Shown here piece by piece: positions 16,802-24,011 of a stretch of DNA of 64,000 nucleotides. The stretch is from Modestobacter lapidis (GTDB taxonomy: Bacteria; Actinomycetota; Actinomycetes; Mycobacteriales; Geodermatophilaceae), in contig JABAKE010000002.1 of the NCBI GenBank assembly GCA_019779905.1, positions 372,001-436,000 of the forward strand, in the 5' to 3' direction. The notes beneath the pieces are model-generated. The model ran no database searches. It had not been told where the DNA came from and worked only from the letters and a program-made list of their open reading frames with translations. The translations under genes and the position numbers were made by a program. Position 1 is the first letter of the stretch; each line of letters begins with the position of its first letter.

Positions 16802-17386
16802 TCAGACCGCGGCGGTGCCGATCAGCCCCTTGCGGGTGACCAGGGCGGCGAGCTCGTCCTCGGCCAGCCCCTCCGTGCCCTCGGGACGGCGCGGCAGCAC
16901 CAGGTAGCGCGACTCCGCGCTGGCGTCCCAGACCGACACCTGCGTGCCGGCGGGCAGCTCCACGCCGAACTCCCGCAGCACCCCGCGGGGGTCGCGGACC
17001 ACCCGGGAGCGGTAGGCCTCGCTCTTGTACCAGCCGGGCGAGGGCCCCAGTAGCGCGATCGGGTAGCAGGAGCACAGCGTGCACACGACGACGTTGTGCT
17101 CGCCGTCGGTGTTGGCGACGACCTTCAGCCGCTGCTCCTGCAGGCCACCGGCCATCGAGAGCCCGATCTCGCGGATCGCCCCGTTGGCGTCGGCCAGCAA
17201 CCGGGACGCGAAGCCGGGGTCCACCCAGGCCCGGGCGACGATCCGTGCGCCGTTGGCCGGCGTGCCGCCGGCGAGGAACTCGTCGATGCGGGTGTCGATC
17301 TCCCCGGCGTCCAGCAGGCCGCGCTGCTCCAGCAGCGCCTCGACGTGCCGCACCTGCGCCGAGATCAGCGAACTGTCGTGGCTCAC
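16802..17386 (-). CDS. Cobalt-type nitrile hydratase alpha (thiocyanate hydrolase gamma-like) subunit
   Basis: A 194-residue catalytic metal subunit. The metal claw C102-T-L-C105-S-C107 has Thr in the second position, which marks the low-spin Co(III) type; C105 and C107 would be oxidised to sulfinic/sulfenic acids. The surrounding WVDPGFASRLLADANGAIRE, GWYKSEAYRSRVVRDPR and RYLVLPRRPEGTEG are family blocks. Start GTG 17386 overlaps the upstream gene by 4 bp (GTGA). It is the last of three genes whose first two encode the two halves of the beta subunit, an arrangement known from thiocyanate hydrolase and the three-subunit toyocamycin nitrile hydratase. It hydrates a nitrile or thiocyanate; which one is open. 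Confidence 0.88.
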   Translation of the reverse strand: MSHDSSLISAQVRHVEALLEQRGLLDAGEIDTRIDEFLAGGTPANGARIVARAWVDPGFASRLLADANGAIREIGLSMAGGLQEQRLKVVANTDGEHNVVVCTLCSCYPIALLGPSPGWYKSEAYRSRVVRDPRGVLREFGVELPAGTQVSVWDASAESRYLVLPRRPEGTEGLAEDELAALVTRKGLIGTAAV

Positions 17387-17670
17387 GGGCCCTCCACCGG
17401 TGTCAGGTAGTCGTTCCACAGCTCCACGGTCACCGTGTGGTCGCCGGCGCCGAAGAGGTCGGCAGCGGCGAACCGCACGTGGTAGACGGTCTGCGGCGGG
17501 CCGGACACCCCGCGGGCCCGGTCGTCGGCCAGCGGGTGCACTCCGGCCGGTTGCACCACCACGCCCACCGCGCCGCGCGCGTAGCGAGGCAGCCGGGTGT
17601 GCCCGTCGACGTCCACGGTCCGGGTGCGCACCCGGTCGCCGACGGCGAACCGGTCAGTGCGCGGAGTCAT
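17383..17670 (-). CDS. Nitrile hydratase beta subunit, C-terminal half (separate polypeptide)
   Basis: A 95-residue protein equal to the C-terminal SH3-like barrel of nitrile hydratase beta chains. Recognisable are FAVGDRVRTR, HTRLPRYARGAVGVVV, VYHVRFAAADLFG and VTVELWNDYLTP, in the order found at the end of fused beta subunits. The ATG at 17670 lies 17 bp inside the end of the upstream half-gene, in another frame, so this is a true gene split and not a simple frameshift: both halves have their own start and stop. It should associate with the alpha subunit and the N-terminal half in one heteromer. Confidence 0.85.
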   Translation of the reverse strand: MTPRTDRFAVGDRVRTRTVDVDGHTRLPRYARGAVGVVVQPAGVHPLADDRARGVSGPPQTVYHVRFAAADLFGAGDHTVTVELWNDYLTPVEGP

Positions 17671-17953
17671 CGCCCACCGCCAGGTCGTCCGCCGACGCGA
17701 CGCCCTTCTCGGCCAGCAGGGTCGTGATCGCGGCGAACCAGCGCTCGTAGTACGAGGCGGCCAGGTACTGCTCGACGGGCAGCCGCTCCTGCGCGTCGCG
17801 GAACTCGTCGAGGTTGTAGACGCCCCGCTTGATCAGCGCGCCGTTGAGAGCGAAGACGTGCGCTTCCCAGTCGGCGTGGAACCGTGGTTCGTCGGCCTCC
17901 TCGACGATCGCCGGGAACCCGGCCATCCCACCGACGTCGTTGATCCGGCTCAT
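17654..17953 (-). CDS. Nitrile hydratase beta subunit, N-terminal half / activator-like
   Basis: A 99-residue protein matching the helical N-terminal half of nitrile hydratase beta chains (and related accessory proteins): MSRINDVGGMAGF opening, HADWEAHVFALNGALIKRGVYNLDEFRDAQERL and YYERWFAAITTLLAEKGV. ATG 17953 gives the conserved INDVGGM start. It is first in a three-gene operon (beta-N, beta-C, alpha) with overlaps of 17 and 4 bp. I see no separate activator gene, so this protein may also deliver cobalt, as P14K-type homologues do; that is inference. Confidence 0.83.
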   Translation of the reverse strand: MSRINDVGGMAGFPAIVEEADEPRFHADWEAHVFALNGALIKRGVYNLDEFRDAQERLPVEQYLAASYYERWFAAITTLLAEKGVASADDLAVGDDSAH

Positions 17954-17981
17954 GGCAGCGATCCTGCCCTGCGCGGTCGGG

Positions 17982-18401
17982 TCAGGGCCAGATCGAGGCC
18001 ACGATGATCGCCGCGACGGCCAGCTGCGAGGCCGCAGTCACCAGGCTGGCCGGGTGGAAGGGCACCTGCATCAGCATCTCGCCGAGCTTGCCGGGGGTGA
18101 GCAGGTCCAGGATCAGGAAGGCAACCGCCTGCAGGAGCACGCCGAGCAGACCGAACACCACGGTGTAGAGCAGCGCCCGGCCGAAGCCGCTGGTCGCATT
18201 CGTCCAGATGGTCGTGAACGCGATCGCGCCCTGGCCGAGGAAGCCGGCCGCCAGCGCGATGCCGGCGTTGACCGAGCGTTCCTCGTAGATGTGCCGCGCC
18301 AGGTGGCCGGGGGTCAGCAGGTCGAGGGCGAGGGCACCCACCACCAGCAGCAGGAGGCCGACGCCGGTGTAGGCGACGGCGTAACCGATGTTGGCCAGCA
18401 C
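17982..18401 (-). CDS. DUF350 membrane protein
   Basis: A 139-residue protein with four predicted membrane helices in two internally similar halves (AYTGVGLLLLVVGALALDLLTPG and LYTVVFGLLGVLLQAVAFLILDLLTPG), the DUF350 pattern; both halves carry the LDLLTPG turn. GTG 18401 is preceded by a good GGAGGT ribosome site. DUF350 proteins often accompany polyamine- or spermidine-synthase-like genes, but none is adjacent here. Function unknown. It lies 28 bp upstream of the nitrile hydratase operon on the same strand, so it may be co-transcribed with it. Confidence 0.85.
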   Translation of the reverse strand: MLANIGYAVAYTGVGLLLLVVGALALDLLTPGHLARHIYEERSVNAGIALAAGFLGQGAIAFTTIWTNATSGFGRALLYTVVFGLLGVLLQAVAFLILDLLTPGKLGEMLMQVPFHPASLVTAASQLAVAAIIVASIWP

Positions 18402-18498
18402 GGGGAGACCTCCGGTCGCAGACGGGAACGCGGGAAGCCTAGGGCCACGCCACCGCGGGTTCCGGAATGACGGCCCACTGCGCGGTGCTGCACCCGGC

Positions 18499-19629
18499 GT
18501 GACCGCTGTGGACACGCCGCTCACCCTCTTCGACGACGTCGACGGGGTGGCGCCGGCCGAGACACCGGTGGCCAACCGGCTCTTCGACGTCGCCCGCATC
18601 TACGCCGAGCCGGCCGCCGCCACCTCGCCCCGCGGCCGGCAGGTGCTGGCCCGCTTCCCCGCCGCCGAGGTGGTCGAGGTGCCCTCGCACTGGCAGGTCC
18701 CCGACCTGCACGGCAACGCCGGCAACATCGACCGGTGGGTGCGGGTGAAGTCCGAGACGCTGGTGCTGGGCGTGAAGAAGTCCCTCGCCGCCCGCCCCAA
18801 CGGCCGCTCGGCCGACTTCATCGCCCCCTCGACGGCCAACGGCTGCGCCATGGCCTGCGCCTACTGCTACGTGCCGCGGCGCAAGGGCTACGCCAACCCG
18901 ATCACCGTGTTCACCAACATCGAGCAGATCACCGGGTACCTGCGCCGGCACGTGGCCCGGCAGGGACGCAAGGCCGAGCCGGACCAGGTCGACCGCGACT
19001 CCTGGGTCTACGACATCGGCGAGAACGGCGACTGCTCGGTCGACGCGCTGGTCAGCGACAACGTGGCCGACCTGGTGGCCACCTTCCGCGACCTGCCGAC
19101 CGCGAAGGCCTCGTTCGCCACCAAGTACGTCAACCGCGAGCTGCTCGACCTCGAGCCGGCCGGTCGCACCCGCGTCCGGTTCTCGGTGCTGCCCGAGCGC
19201 GACGCCCACCTGCTGGACGTGCGCACCAGCCGGGTGGCCGAGCGGATCGCCGCCGTCGACGACTTCGTCGCCGCCGGGTACGAGGTGCACCTCAACCTCT
19301 CGCCGGTGGTGCTCCGCGAGGGCTGGGAGGCCGACTGGGCGGAATTGCTGCGGCAGCTGGACGACGTCCTCTCCCCCGCGGCCAAGGAGCAGGCCGCCGC
19401 CGAGGTGATCCTGCTGACCCACAACGCCGGGCTGCACGAGGTGAACCTCGGCTGGCACCCGCGCGCCGAGGAGGTGCTCTGGCGACCGGAGCTGCAGGAA
19501 CCCAAGCGCTCGCAGAACGGGCAGGACAACGTGCGCTACCGGGCCGGCGTCAAGCGGGCCGGGGTCGCGCGGCTGCGCGAGCTGATCGGCACCCACGCGC
19601 CGTGGCTGACCGTCCGGTACGCGTTCTGA
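18499..19629 (+). CDS. SPL-family (spore photoproduct lyase-like) radical SAM protein
   Basis: A 376-residue radical SAM enzyme. The cluster motif CAMACAYC (CxxxCxxC, within GCAMACAYCYVPRRKGYANP) and the following TVFTNIEQI segment resemble spore photoproduct lyases and the mycobacterial Rv2578c group. Further SPL-like blocks are SWVYDIGENGDCSVDAL, FATKYVN and RFSVLPERDAHLLD. GTG 18499 is chosen; GTG 18508 is an alternative. The next gene starts 6 bp after its stop. Whether it repairs DNA photoproducts or does other chemistry cannot be told; the organism need not form endospores. Confidence 0.85.
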   Translation: MTAVDTPLTLFDDVDGVAPAETPVANRLFDVARIYAEPAAATSPRGRQVLARFPAAEVVEVPSHWQVPDLHGNAGNIDRWVRVKSETLVLGVKKSLAARPNGRSADFIAPSTANGCAMACAYCYVPRRKGYANPITVFTNIEQITGYLRRHVARQGRKAEPDQVDRDSWVYDIGENGDCSVDALVSDNVADLVATFRDLPTAKASFATKYVNRELLDLEPAGRTRVRFSVLPERDAHLLDVRTSRVAERIAAVDDFVAAGYEVHLNLSPVVLREGWEADWAELLRQLDDVLSPAAKEQAAAEVILLTHNAGLHEVNLGWHPRAEEVLWRPELQEPKRSQNGQDNVRYRAGVKRAGVARLRELIGTHAPWLTVRYAF

Positions 19630-19634
19630 GCACC

Positions 19635-20681
19635 GTGCTGAGCGCCGGGCTGTCCCTGCTCGACCGCTCGCGCACCCGCGCGGGTTCCGATGACGCCACC
19701 GCGCTGCGGGCCACCGCCGACCGGGCCCGGCAGGCCGAGCGGCTGGGCTACGACCGGTTCTGGGTCGCCGAGCACCACGGCGTGCCCGGGGTGGCCGGAG
19801 CGAGCCCGGCGGTGCTGCTGGCCGCCGTCGCCGCCCGGACGACGTCGATCCGGATCGGCTCGGCCGGCGTGATGCTGCCGCACCACCAGCCGCTGGTGGT
19901 CGCCGAGCAGTTCGCCACGCTCACCGCGTTCGCCCCCGACCGGGTCGACCTGGGGGTCGGCCGCTCCCCCGGCTTCACCGCGCCGGTGCGGCGGGCGCTG
20001 CGCTCCGACCGCATCCGCGACTTCGGTGCCGACCTGGCAGAGTTGCGCGACCACCTGGCCGGCACCGCCGCGATCACCGCCCACCCCCGGCCGGACGGCG
20101 ACGTCCCGCTGTACGTGCTGGCCACCGCCCGCGGCCTGACCGTGGCCGCCGAGCTGGGCCTGCCGGTCGTCGTCGGCGGGCCGCTGCTCGGCGTGGCCGA
20201 CGACCCGGCGCCGGGCCTGGCGGCGCTGGCCGCCTACCGCGACACCTACCGGCCCTCCGCAGCCGCCCCGGAGCCGGAGGTGGCGGTGAGCCTCGACGTG
20301 CTGATCGCCGACACGCCGGCCCGGGCCGAGGAGCTGCTGCTGCCCGAGGCCTGGGCGATGGCGCAGGCCCGCACCACCGGGGTCTTCCCGCCGCTGGAGC
20401 CGGTGGCCGCCATCCGGTCCCGCGCGATGACGGCCGCCCAGCGGCGCTATGTCGAGGAGACGGCCTCGGCGGGCATCGCCGGCACCACCGAGCAGGTCGG
20501 TGCCCGGCTGGCCGAGTTGCTGGAACGGACCGGCGCGGCGGAGCTGGTCACGTCCAGCAGCACCTTCGACCGGTCGGCGCTGGCCGACTCCGACGCGGCG
20601 CTGGCCGCGCTGTTCGGGCGCCGGCCGGATCAGTCCAGCTCGGCGAGCGCTGCGGCCAGGCTCGCGCCGTCGGGGGCGTAG
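19635..20681 (+). CDS. LLM-class flavin-dependent oxidoreductase
   Basis: A 348-residue luciferase-like protein of the bacterial monooxygenase-related family (LuxA-like, MsnO8/YhbW type). It shows LSLLDRSRTRAG at the start, YDRFWVAEHHGVPGVAGASPAVLLA, TTSIRIGSAGVMLPHHQPLVVAEQFATL and DLGVGRSPG, the usual FMN/F420-binding order. GTG 19635 is 6 bp after the radical SAM stop, so the two are co-transcribed. Its last 52 bp overlap the convergent App1-type gene. Substrate and cofactor (FMN or F420) are not determined. Confidence 0.9.
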   Translation: MLSAGLSLLDRSRTRAGSDDATALRATADRARQAERLGYDRFWVAEHHGVPGVAGASPAVLLAAVAARTTSIRIGSAGVMLPHHQPLVVAEQFATLTAFAPDRVDLGVGRSPGFTAPVRRALRSDRIRDFGADLAELRDHLAGTAAITAHPRPDGDVPLYVLATARGLTVAAELGLPVVVGGPLLGVADDPAPGLAALAAYRDTYRPSAAAPEPEVAVSLDVLIADTPARAEELLLPEAWAMAQARTTGVFPPLEPVAAIRSRAMTAAQRRYVEETASAGIAGTTEQVGARLAELLERTGAAELVTSSSTFDRSALADSDAALAALFGRRPDQSSSASAAARLAPSGA

Positions 20682-21853
20682 ACGACCGGCACGGCCCCGA
20701 CCCGCTCCACCCGCGCCGCCCCGTCCGGAGCGGGAACACCGGTCGCCTCCGCGGTCGCTCCGCTCCTCGCTCGCTGGCGCTCGCTGCGATGCTCACTTCC
20801 TGTCGGCGAGGCGGGAACACCGGTCGCCTCCGCGGTCGCTCCGCTCCTCGCTCGCTGGCGCTCGCTGCGATGCTCACTTCCTGTCGGCGAGGCGGGAACA
20901 CCGGTCGCCTCCGCGGTCGCTCCGCTCCTCGCTCGCTGGCGCTCGCTGCGATGCTCACTTCCTATCGGCGACTGGACGTCGCGCAGCAGCACCGCCCGCA
21001 CCCGGTCGGGCCGGGCGGCGACGAAGGCCCGGTAGAGGGCCGGGTCGTGCTCGGAGGTGTCGCCCACCAGCGTCCAGCCCACACCGGGCAGGTCGTCGGC
21101 GAGCCGGTGCAGCGCGGACCGCTTGTGCGCCCGGCCGTCCCGGAACCAGCGGGTCGGCCGGGGGCCCCAGTCGGTGAGCAGCAGGGCGCCGGCCGGGAAG
21201 CCGGCCCGCTCGAGGAAGCCGGCCAGCGGGCCGGCCAGGTTCCACGGCCCGTTGCTCAGGTACACGACCGGCACGTGCGGGGCACCGGCGGTGAGCTGCC
21301 GGAGCAGTGCGGCCATGCCGGGGACGGCCCGCCGGGTGGCCATCGGCTGGACGAACGTGCGCCAGGCCGCCCGCAGCGGGGTGGCGATGCCGGTGACCAG
21401 CACGGTGTCGTCGATGTCGCAGACGATGCCGCGGGCGGCGCCGGGTGAGGACAGGTGGACCGGCGCGGTGGCCGACCGGCTGCCGGCCGACAACACGGCG
21501 GGCACCTGCCCGCGGTCGCCCAGCAGGCCGGCCGGCACCTCGAGGGTGACGTCGACGAGCCCGTCGGCGTCGCTGCGGACCGTGCGGACGACGCCGGCCA
21601 CCTCGACGGTGACCTCGGCGTGCGGCGCCTCCAGGGTGAGGAACCGCTGCCACCCGGGCAACGCGCGCCGGTCCTGCGGAGAGGCACCGGGCGGGGCCAG
21701 CAGCACCCGGCCGAGCACCCGGATCCGCCCGCCGCTGCCGTAGCCGGGGTAGGCCAGCACCGCCGGCGTCCAGCCGCGGCGGCGGGCCGCCCGGGACAGC
21801 ACCTCCCGCAGCGCGGAGTCCCCGCGTCGGGCCAGTCCGGACAGCGAGCGCAC
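20630..21853 (-). CDS. App1-type (DUF2183) phosphatidate phosphatase-like protein with 3x27-residue repeat
   Basis: A 407-residue protein of the App1/DUF2183 family (HAD-related phosphatidate phosphatases). Catalytic blocks are present: CDIDDTVLVTG (DxDxT), VVYLSNGPWNLAG and LVGDTSEHDPALY. Near the C-terminus a 27-residue unit (around GSEHRSERQRARSGATAEA) is repeated three times in tandem by an 81-bp DNA repeat (20731-20973), then the family sequence resumes (VERVGAVPVVYAPDGASLAAAL). The insert is Arg-rich, polar and probably disordered. GTG 21853 is chosen as the start. The gene overlaps the convergent oxidoreductase by 52 bp. Activity despite the insert is plausible since the catalytic blocks precede it. 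Confidence 0.85.
   Translation of the reverse strand: MRSLSGLARRGDSALREVLSRAARRRGWTPAVLAYPGYGSGGRIRVLGRVLLAPPGASPQDRRALPGWQRFLTLEAPHAEVTVEVAGVVRTVRSDADGLVDVTLEVPAGLLGDRGQVPAVLSAGSRSATAPVHLSSPGAARGIVCDIDDTVLVTGIATPLRAAWRTFVQPMATRRAVPGMAALLRQLTAGAPHVPVVYLSNGPWNLAGPLAGFLERAGFPAGALLLTDWGPRPTRWFRDGRAHKRSALHRLADDLPGVGWTLVGDTSEHDPALYRAFVAARPDRVRAVLLRDVQSPIGSEHRSERQRARSGATAEATGVPASPTGSEHRSERQRARSGATAEATGVPASPTGSEHRSERQRARSGATAEATGVPAPDGAARVERVGAVPVVYAPDGASLAAALAELD
20731..20973. repeat. Three tandem 81-bp repeats inside the App1-type gene
   Basis: Copies start at 20731, 20812 and 20893 and are almost identical; the third diverges at its last few bases. The unit length is a multiple of three, so the reading frame is kept. 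The unit is rich in short inverted motifs (GCTCCGCTCCTCGCTCGCTGGC), which suggests a REP-like dispersed element that amplified within the gene. Confidence 0.93.
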
Positions 21854-21955
21854 CGGGGCAGCCTGCCACTGCGACGACGCGCGGCGCAGGTGGTGTCCCC
21901 CGGTCTGGCGTTGTGCCACCGTCGTTTCCCGTCCCCGCCCGACCGAGGAGGACCC

Positions 21956-22870
21956 GTGCCCGCGGTGGAACTGCACGCGGTGACCAAGACCTACACCCGC
22001 CTGGGCCGTCCCCCGCGGCGGGCGCTGGACGACCTCCACCTGGTCGTCGGAACCGGTGGTGTACACGGCTTCCTGGGGCCCAACGGCTCGGGCAAGACGA
22101 CGACGATCCGGGTGCTGCTGGGGCTGGTCCGGCCCGACGCCGGCGAGGTGCGGCTGCTCGACCGTCCGGTGCCGGCCGAGCTGCCGCAGGTGATCGGGAG
22201 CGTGGGGGCCCTGGTGGAGACGCCGCTGTTCTTCCCCGGCTTCTCCGGCCGGCAGAACCTCCAGCTGCTCGCCGCGACCGCGGGGATCCCCCGCAGCCGG
22301 GTCGAGGAGGTGCTGAAGACCGTCGACCTGCGGAACCGGGCGACCGACCGGTTCCGGGGCTACTCGCTCGGGATGAAGCAGCGGCTGGGCATCGCCGCCG
22401 CGCTGCTGAAGTCGCCGCGGCTGCTGCTCCTCGACGAGCCCAGCAACGGCCTGGACCCGGCCGGCATCCGCGACGTCCGCGAGCTGATCCGCCGGCTGGG
22501 CTCCGACGGGTCGACGACGGTGCTGCTCTCCTCCCACCTGCTGGCCGAGATCGAGCAGGTCGCCGACTCCGTCTCGATCATGGCGCAGGGCCGGTGCATC
22601 GCCTCCGGACCCGTCGCCGAAGTGCTGGCCGGCCGCTCGACGGGCGACGTGCGGATCCGGGTGCCGGCGCTCGCCGAGGCCACCGCGGTGCTGACCGCAG
22701 CCGGGTTCGCGGTGACCCCTGCCCCCGACGGGTTGCTGGTGCACGGCGTCGCCGACCCGGGCGCGGTCACCCGGCTCCTCGCCGAGCACGGGCACTACCT
22801 GGAGGAGCTGACACCGGTGTCCGCGGACCTGGAGAGCACCTTCCTCGCACTGACCGCGCCGCCGGCATGA
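21956..22870 (+). CDS. ABC transporter ATP-binding protein (ABC-2 exporter)
   Basis: A 304-residue ABC ATPase of the drug/lantibiotic-export class. It has Walker A GPNGSGKTTT (about 40-49), signature YSLGMKQRL, Walker B LLLLDEPSNGLD and the H-loop LLSSHLLAEIEQV, followed by a C-terminal accessory domain. GTG 21956 follows a strong GAGGAGG ribosome site. The stop overlaps the permease start (ATGA), so the two form one exporter. Divergent from the App1-type gene. What it exports is unknown. Confidence 0.92.
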   Translation: MPAVELHAVTKTYTRLGRPPRRALDDLHLVVGTGGVHGFLGPNGSGKTTTIRVLLGLVRPDAGEVRLLDRPVPAELPQVIGSVGALVETPLFFPGFSGRQNLQLLAATAGIPRSRVEEVLKTVDLRNRATDRFRGYSLGMKQRLGIAAALLKSPRLLLLDEPSNGLDPAGIRDVRELIRRLGSDGSTTVLLSSHLLAEIEQVADSVSIMAQGRCIASGPVAEVLAGRSTGDVRIRVPALAEATAVLTAAGFAVTPAPDGLLVHGVADPGAVTRLLAEHGHYLEELTPVSADLESTFLALTAPPA

Positions 22871-23922
22871 GCACCGCCGTCGACACCGCGTCGCCGACCG
22901 CACCGGAGCCGCCGACCCGGCCGGCCGGCCGGTTCAGCGAGCTGCTGCGCGCCGAGGTGCACCGGCTGCTGGCCCGCAGCTTCATCCGGGTGGTGCTGGC
23001 GCTGGCCGTGCTCGGCTGGCTGGGCGCCGTCGTCCTCGCGCTGACCCAGTTCTCCTCCCCCACGCCCGAGCGGCTGGCCGAGGCCCGGACGGCGATGCAG
23101 CAGTCCGTCGCGCTCAGCGAGCGGTTCCGGCAGGACTGCCTGGACGACCCGGCCCGGCCGGCCGAGATCTCCGGCGACGACTGGTGCGGGCCCGCGCAGA
23201 CGGTCGCGGACCTCCGGGCCGCGGACTTCCTCGACCCGCCGGCCTTCTCGCTGGCGGCGGCCGGGGTGGAGGGGGCGATCGCCGTGGGTGTGCTGTCGGC
23301 GATGCTCGCCTTCCTGCTCGGCGCCACCTTCGTCGGCGCGGAGTGGTCGAGCCGGTCGATCGTCGCGCAGCTGTTCTGGGAGCCGCGCCGCGCCCGGGTG
23401 ATGGGCGCCAAGCTGCTGGTGGCCGCCGCGGCGAGCGTCGTCCTCGGGGTGCTGGCCCAGCTGGCCTGGCCGGCGACCGCCGGGCTGCTGCAGGCCCTGG
23501 TCGGCGACGGCGCCCCGCTGCCGGACGACTTCTGGCCCGAGCTCGCCGCGGCCGCCGGTCGCGGAGTCCTGCTGACCCTGCTGGCCGGGCTGCTGGGCCT
23601 GGGGCTGACCAATCTGGTGCGCAACACCGGGGCCGCGCTGGGCATCGGCTTCGTGTACTTCGCCGTGCTGGAGACGGCGGTGAACGTGCTCCGCCCGGCG
23701 TGGCAGCCGTGGCTGCTCACGAACAACGCCGCGGCGCTCGCGCTCCCCGGTGGGCTGGAGCTCTCCCGCCCGGTCGAGACCGTCGACGCCGCGGGCCGGC
23801 CGGTGCTCGAGTCCGCGGTCTACGTGCTGGGCAGCGTGCAGGCCGGGGTCTACCTGGGCCTGGTCACCGCCGCGATCACCGGGCTGGGCGTCGTCCTGTT
23901 CGCCCGGCGGGACGTGCACTGA
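22867..23922 (+). CDS. ABC-2 type permease
   Basis: A 351-residue membrane protein with about six transmembrane segments. A first helix (VVLALAVLGWLGAVVLALTQF) is followed by a large loop of about 80 residues (75-150) containing two cysteines, then five helices; GATFVGAEWSSRSIVAQLFWEPRRARVMGAK is the typical cytoplasmic loop of ABC-2 permeases. The ATG overlaps the ATPase stop. It forms the membrane part of the exporter with the preceding ATPase. Confidence 0.88.
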   Translation: MSTAVDTASPTAPEPPTRPAGRFSELLRAEVHRLLARSFIRVVLALAVLGWLGAVVLALTQFSSPTPERLAEARTAMQQSVALSERFRQDCLDDPARPAEISGDDWCGPAQTVADLRAADFLDPPAFSLAAAGVEGAIAVGVLSAMLAFLLGATFVGAEWSSRSIVAQLFWEPRRARVMGAKLLVAAAASVVLGVLAQLAWPATAGLLQALVGDGAPLPDDFWPELAAAAGRGVLLTLLAGLLGLGLTNLVRNTGAALGIGFVYFAVLETAVNVLRPAWQPWLLTNNAAALALPGGLELSRPVETVDAAGRPVLESAVYVLGSVQAGVYLGLVTAAITGLGVVLFARRDVH

Positions 23923-24011
23923 GCCGACGCGCACCGCCGGCCGGGAATGTGACGATTGGTCGACGCCTCGCGCCGGGTGGTGCTCCGGCCGCGGCCCGCG
24001 GGTAGCGCGGG

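Noticed and set aside
20731-20973. Possible CRISPR array
   Set aside because: The units are directly adjacent with no unique spacers and lie inside a coding region; no cas genes are present.
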